Positions 60,141 to 63,670 of a stretch of DNA of 63,670 nucleotides are shown one piece after another. Numbering within the stretch: the stretch's first letter is position 1; each line of letters opens with the position of its first letter. The stretch is from Phoronis australis (lineage: Eukaryota; Phoronida; Phoronidae), in contig NMRA01000706.1 of assembly GCA_002633005.1 (NCBI GenBank), forward strand, positions 36,694-100,363, given 5' to 3'. The notes below the pieces were generated by a model, which worked only from the letters and a program-made list of their open reading frames with translations, searched no databases and was not told the origin of the DNA. The translations under genes and the position numbers were made by a program.

Positions 60141-60166
60141 ACTGTAGGTTGACTTTTACCTACAGT
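60141..60166. repeat. Perfect 9-bp hairpin
   Basis: ACTGTAGGT and ACCTACAGT separated by 8 bases, in tetraspanin intron 1. Probably incidental. Confidence 0.6.
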
Positions 60167-60681
60167 ACAGCCACAATGACAACATATGCTGTATCTAATC
60201 AACGACATTTACTTTTAGAGATCCCTGCTTCTTTTGAAAATCAAATTTTGGTCATCCGGGAGTTTCTACAGAATTTGTGTATTTGGATTTAATGTGCTAA
60301 TGTGTGTTGTAGATATATTGAATACAGTGCTCCCTTGAAAGGATGGCTAATGTGGACTTATTACGGTCAATTTAGTTGCAATACTAATTACATTTCAGGC
60401 GTAGTTAAGGACAAACATTAAAATTTACTTTGAAACGAGTGTTTTCCGTCTTCGCTCCGTACGTAGCCCGCATCCCTGCGCTAACTTAGAAAATTCTTTG
60501 GTATTGTGGTCACACGTCTTTCCTGTGACGATTATCTGGTTAAATTATAATTCGCATCTGCTACCCATCTGTTGCAGTGTTCTTCATCAAAATTTAACTT
60601 TTACATCTACACTAGGTGATCAAGTTTCATAAACGTGTTGACATGCGGATTTTACATGTATGTTGTCGCGGTTAATTGTAG

Positions 60682-60879
60682 CTGGCTGGAGCGGGCTTGG
60701 TAGCCGTTGGCTTATGGATAGCCCTCGACAAGAAAGTCAGTGCCACCTTACAGATCAGCGAGGACAATACTTTCCGCACAGCTGCTTATATTTTGATAGT
60801 AGTCGGCGGCTGTGTGTTTTTCATCGCCTTTTCCGGATGTGCTGGCGCCATGTGTGAGAACCAAACCATGCTTGGTATT
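60682..60879 (+). CDS. Tetraspanin, exon with small loop and second helix
   Basis: 198 bases, phase 0-0. Acceptor TTAATTGTAG; donor ATT/GTAAGT. It begins LAGAGLVAVGLWIALDKKVS (rest of helix 1 and the small extracellular loop). Then comes AAYILIVVGGCVFFIAFSGC (helix 2) and GAMCENQTMLG, the conserved tetraspanin stretch that reads GC.GA..EN..ML. Intron positions match those common in the family. Confidence 0.92.
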
Positions 60880-61350
60880 GTAAGTGATTTCATCGATGAC
60901 AGAAGTGTAGACTAGCACACTTGCACAACGTATGTGACAGGTTATAATGCACTCCGATTGAAATTGCCAAGCCTTGTTCTTTTATTTGAAACAAATGTCG
61001 TTGACGCTAAAACGTTTGGATTCTGTTTTGGAGCAGGACGTGACTACAGTGTACATGTACTTGGTTTAGAAAGCTTGTCTCGATTGCTGAAATACTAACC
61101 AAACCGCTTTATTGCCCTAACAGCAGCCTTTTGGGTTTCGAGCACAGCTTCTGCCTTACTCAATTGCCTAATTCTGTAATCACTAGCGGATCAAGAATAA
61201 TGTCCAGGAAACCCTAGAATTGGCATATTATGTGATGATCAACATTTCTTCATTAAAACAGTATAAGAGTGACCGAGCGAGGGATCTAGACCCTTTGGAT
61301 TCTTTTTGGATTCTTGTCTTTCATTCATTTTTACACTGTCTCACTTGCAG

Positions 61351-61425
61351 TACATCGTTTTCGTGGTCCTAATTGTCATCACAGAGATTACCGGAGGCGC
61401 TCTTTATGCTGTAAACAAGGACGAG
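61351..61425 (+). CDS. Tetraspanin, exon with third helix
   Basis: 75 bases, phase 0-0. Acceptor TCACTTGCAG; donor GAG/GTAAAG. It encodes YIVFVVLIVITEITGGALYA then VNKDE, the third membrane helix with its conserved Glu and the entry to the large extracellular loop. Confidence 0.92.
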
Positions 61426-61838
61426 GTAAAGACATTTGACAACAGTGCTCTTCTAGTCTTGACTCGGATAACCCCGAAAGAATGACGAAAGGGTTAGAAG
61501 ATTGTACCAGAGAGGTGGTGGGGAAGCTCTCTCATGTGCTTAGAGTTCAGAAAAAAAATAAAATTATGTTTCAGTCGAAACGTTTTTTTCTTCATGTATG
61601 TAACAGTGAATCTCCAGTGAATACCGAAGATGCGTATTTCACCTCAGCACGTACATTGTACAGTTTAGTTGAAAATGACGTACATTGAGGTCCGTAGGGC
61701 AGAGAAGGAAACCCACCATTCTCCGAAGCCTGTCGCCAGCGGAGTGCCACACACATATAATCTCGCTCGCATGGCCCATGTAGGCTAAGAGGTGCGGTGG
61801 CTGTAAAAGGACGGAACGGCAATTTTTTTCTCCGTTAC

Positions 61839-61920
61839 TAACTCTATCTATAGCCTTACTAACTGTATCGATAAACTTAATAAGTCTGTCGATACATTTA
61901 ATAAGTCAGTCGTTAGAGTT
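61839..61920. repeat. 21-bp minisatellite, array 1 (four units)
   Basis: Units at 61839, 61860, 61881 and 61902 of the type TAACTGTATCGATAAACTTAA, each 21 bp. Same family as the array at 63006-63171, in tetraspanin intron 3. Confidence 0.75.
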
Positions 61921-61999
61921 ACGACATCGAGGTTGGTACCTCGGTTTCAAATCAATGGAGGACCGAAACAAGCAACTTGTCGATTTATTCAAACTAGGG

Positions 62000-63000
62000 C
62001 TGTCTCAAAATGAAATAATTAAGTTACCCATGCGTCGTTTTGGAGCGTCACTAAGCGTAAGGCAATTGTGACGTGTTTTGACGACCTATGGACTTTGGCG
62101 ACGTATAATATGACATGCCAATTTTTGATGAAGGGGTTTTTCTTGTTGAAAAACAAGCCTCGGGTTCAGATCAGATGCACGGCTATATATTTATGAATCA
62201 GAAGTGCGTAGCAATTGGTTGAACTGCGCCACGAGAGACAATTTGGCAGTTGTTAACTGTCATTGGTCCTTCTTTGACTGAACCCGGAGGTTGTTAACGG
62301 CTTTCTATGAGGCCAAAGCACAGCTAGTCAACGTATTGGATTGTGTTTGGGGATCCTCAGAAAAGAAAACATTGAGTTTATGATTTCGCTTTTTACGAAT
62401 TCCAAAGTCTTAGCACCTTGAATGGAGACAATCTTGATAAAGAACTTATCGGATTCTGTTTTATGGATATCACACAAGTAAGTATGTTTACATATCATGG
62501 ACATGCACATTTGAGCTTTTTCTAGGTGTTGTTGTATGAAACCGCTTAACTTTGATGGCAAGATGAATTTAAAAGTTTAACCATGTTTTTTGTGACAGAC
62601 TTTCAACTTTCAGTTAGAATACATATCTATGCGAGCATTGCGCCTGTTATGTCTTAAGATTTATCTTTGATTAGATTCGGAATTAATGGACAAAAAGCAT
62701 GTGACTAGAATATACCAACGGTGTCGTTTTTCAAGCTGCAATTCCGTAAAACTTATCACCGTCTTGCAAAATATATTTATATGTAGGTTTTTCAAAGAAG
62801 AATGATCATGTTTGTCTTACAGTTACTTTGAAATGTCACAATTACGCTAGTTTGCAACCGATGAGGTGAGCAGTCAATGTATTCCACAGATGAAAGAATT
62901 TGTCATCTGCTTTCTGGAAAGTAAGAAAACCAACATATTTTTAAATACACTACAATCTCACTTTCTCATTATAAAGTCATGATTGCATTGTTATTTTACA
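62000..63000. other. Tetraspanin intron 3, no further exon seen
   Basis: No open frame that fits the phase 0 junctions of exons 3 and 4. Nothing else recognised between the two minisatellite arrays. Confidence 0.5.
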
Positions 63001-63005
63001 GGGAG

Positions 63006-63171
63006 CCTATCGATAGAGCTAAAAATTCTATCAATAGAATTAGTAAGTCTATTGGTGGAGACAGTATAAATCTATCGATAGAGTTATAAGTCTATGGATA
63101 GAGATTGTGAGTCTGTGGATAGAGTTAATAAGTATAGCGGCAGAGATAGCAAGTCTACCTATAGAGTTAAC
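63006..63171. repeat. 21-bp minisatellite, array 2 (eight units)
   Basis: Eight imperfect units of 20-23 bp, consensus TCTATCGATAGAGTTAGTAAG, starting at 63006, 63027, 63048, 63071, 63091, 63112, 63133 and 63154. The core TCTATCGATAGA is palindromic. It ends about 100 bp before a tetraspanin exon. Confidence 0.85.
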
Positions 63172-63275
63172 CACGGAGAAAACAGTTGTAGTGCCGTCCT
63201 TTTATAGTCACCGTAAATACAAGCATAATCATAAGCAAACTACCGTTACTAACATCCCGCCACATGGTTTTTCAG

Positions 63276-63365
63276 TTGGTGACCAGGCTGACAATGCCTT
63301 TGCAAGAGTACATAAAATCGAACTCGACTGATTACAGAAAGTTGTTTGACGTGCTGCAAACCGAG
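63276..63365 (+). CDS. Tetraspanin, exon with start of large extracellular loop
   Basis: 90 bases, phase 0-0. Acceptor GGTTTTTCAG; donor GAG/GTAAGC. It encodes LVTRLTMPLQEYIKSNSTDY then RKLFDVLQTE. This is the helical first part of the large extracellular loop, ending just before the expected CCG motif, with one N-glycosylation site (NST). The rest of the gene lies beyond the right edge. Confidence 0.88.
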
Positions 63366-63670
63366 GTAAGCCTGGGCCCTTTACCCTCATGACGAGCCTG
63401 GTGGTAAAATGTATCAAGATCAATTGCACGTGTTTAGTTTGGATAATAATTTAATCTGATATGGTTACTATAAACCGAGACCATTTTTCTTGCCACGTGA
63501 AATTCAAGGTTAGTAGTATTTGTCATTGTTTCGATAAGCAACACGATTAGCAATATGAGAGACCCCATGAATCGACTACAGAATCGGTTTCTTCTTCATT
63601 ACAGTGGTTAACGCAATTATCCGTTTCTTTATTGGCATCCCGTGGGTCAGGTTGGGGCATCCAGCTGGCA

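Noticed and set aside
1-63670. CRISPR array or operon-like layout
   Set aside because: Introns, splice sites and repeat types show an animal genome; the short tandem repeats are minisatellites without unique spacers.

Overview
The window looks like a draft assembly of an animal nuclear genome. It is AT-rich, has long introns with GT-AG splice sites, carries many short inverted-repeat (MITE-like) elements and microsatellites, and often contains the palindrome TACATGTA. I read it as a marine invertebrate, perhaps a hemichordate, amphioxus, echinoderm or lophotrochozoan; the exact group is inference. There are two N gaps (23326-24205 and 41157-41295) and four lone 'n' characters (6904, 9307, 13925, 49892). 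At least two of these mark badly joined, duplicated sequence.

The left two thirds (1391-44097, minus strand) can be read as one gene. I traced 14 exons by splice sites and reading phase, and every junction is phase-compatible. Exons 1-6 (44097 down to 37532) encode the membrane start of a polycystin-1 family protein: signal peptide, first transmembrane helix, PLAT domain split over four exons, then helices 2 and 3. Where the family normally has a loop of about 200 residues before helix 4, this gene runs into eight more exons (36286 down to 1391). They encode about 5,400 residues of mostly disordered, charged, Ser/Pro-rich sequence with no membrane helix. The pore half of the channel has not appeared when the window ends. 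Within this insert, exons 9-12 are all phase 1-1 and look like a duplicated pair: a basic exon ending in a proline-rich box, then an acidic exon opening with Gly-Gln and a Cys pair. Several amphipathic helices resemble PKA-anchoring (AKAP) helices.

The middle right (44098-59900) shows no convincing host gene. It holds a (GTA)n-rich array just upstream of the polycystin start, tRNA-like sequences, at least two MITE families with GGGCCC ends, copies of a dispersed element with CAGTGGCGGATCTAG ends, a decayed endonuclease domain of a CFDP2-like non-LTR retrotransposon, and unannotated AT-rich DNA.

The right end (59992-63365, plus strand) holds the first four recognisable coding exons of a tetraspanin, which runs off the window before the CCG motif. 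Its third intron carries two arrays of a 21-bp minisatellite with a TCTATCGATAGA core.

The two genes run away from each other with about 16 kb between them. The most notable content is the polycystin-like protein with its giant cytoplasmic insert. If the exon chain is correct, it may be a membrane sensor fused to a very large cytoplasmic scaffold.
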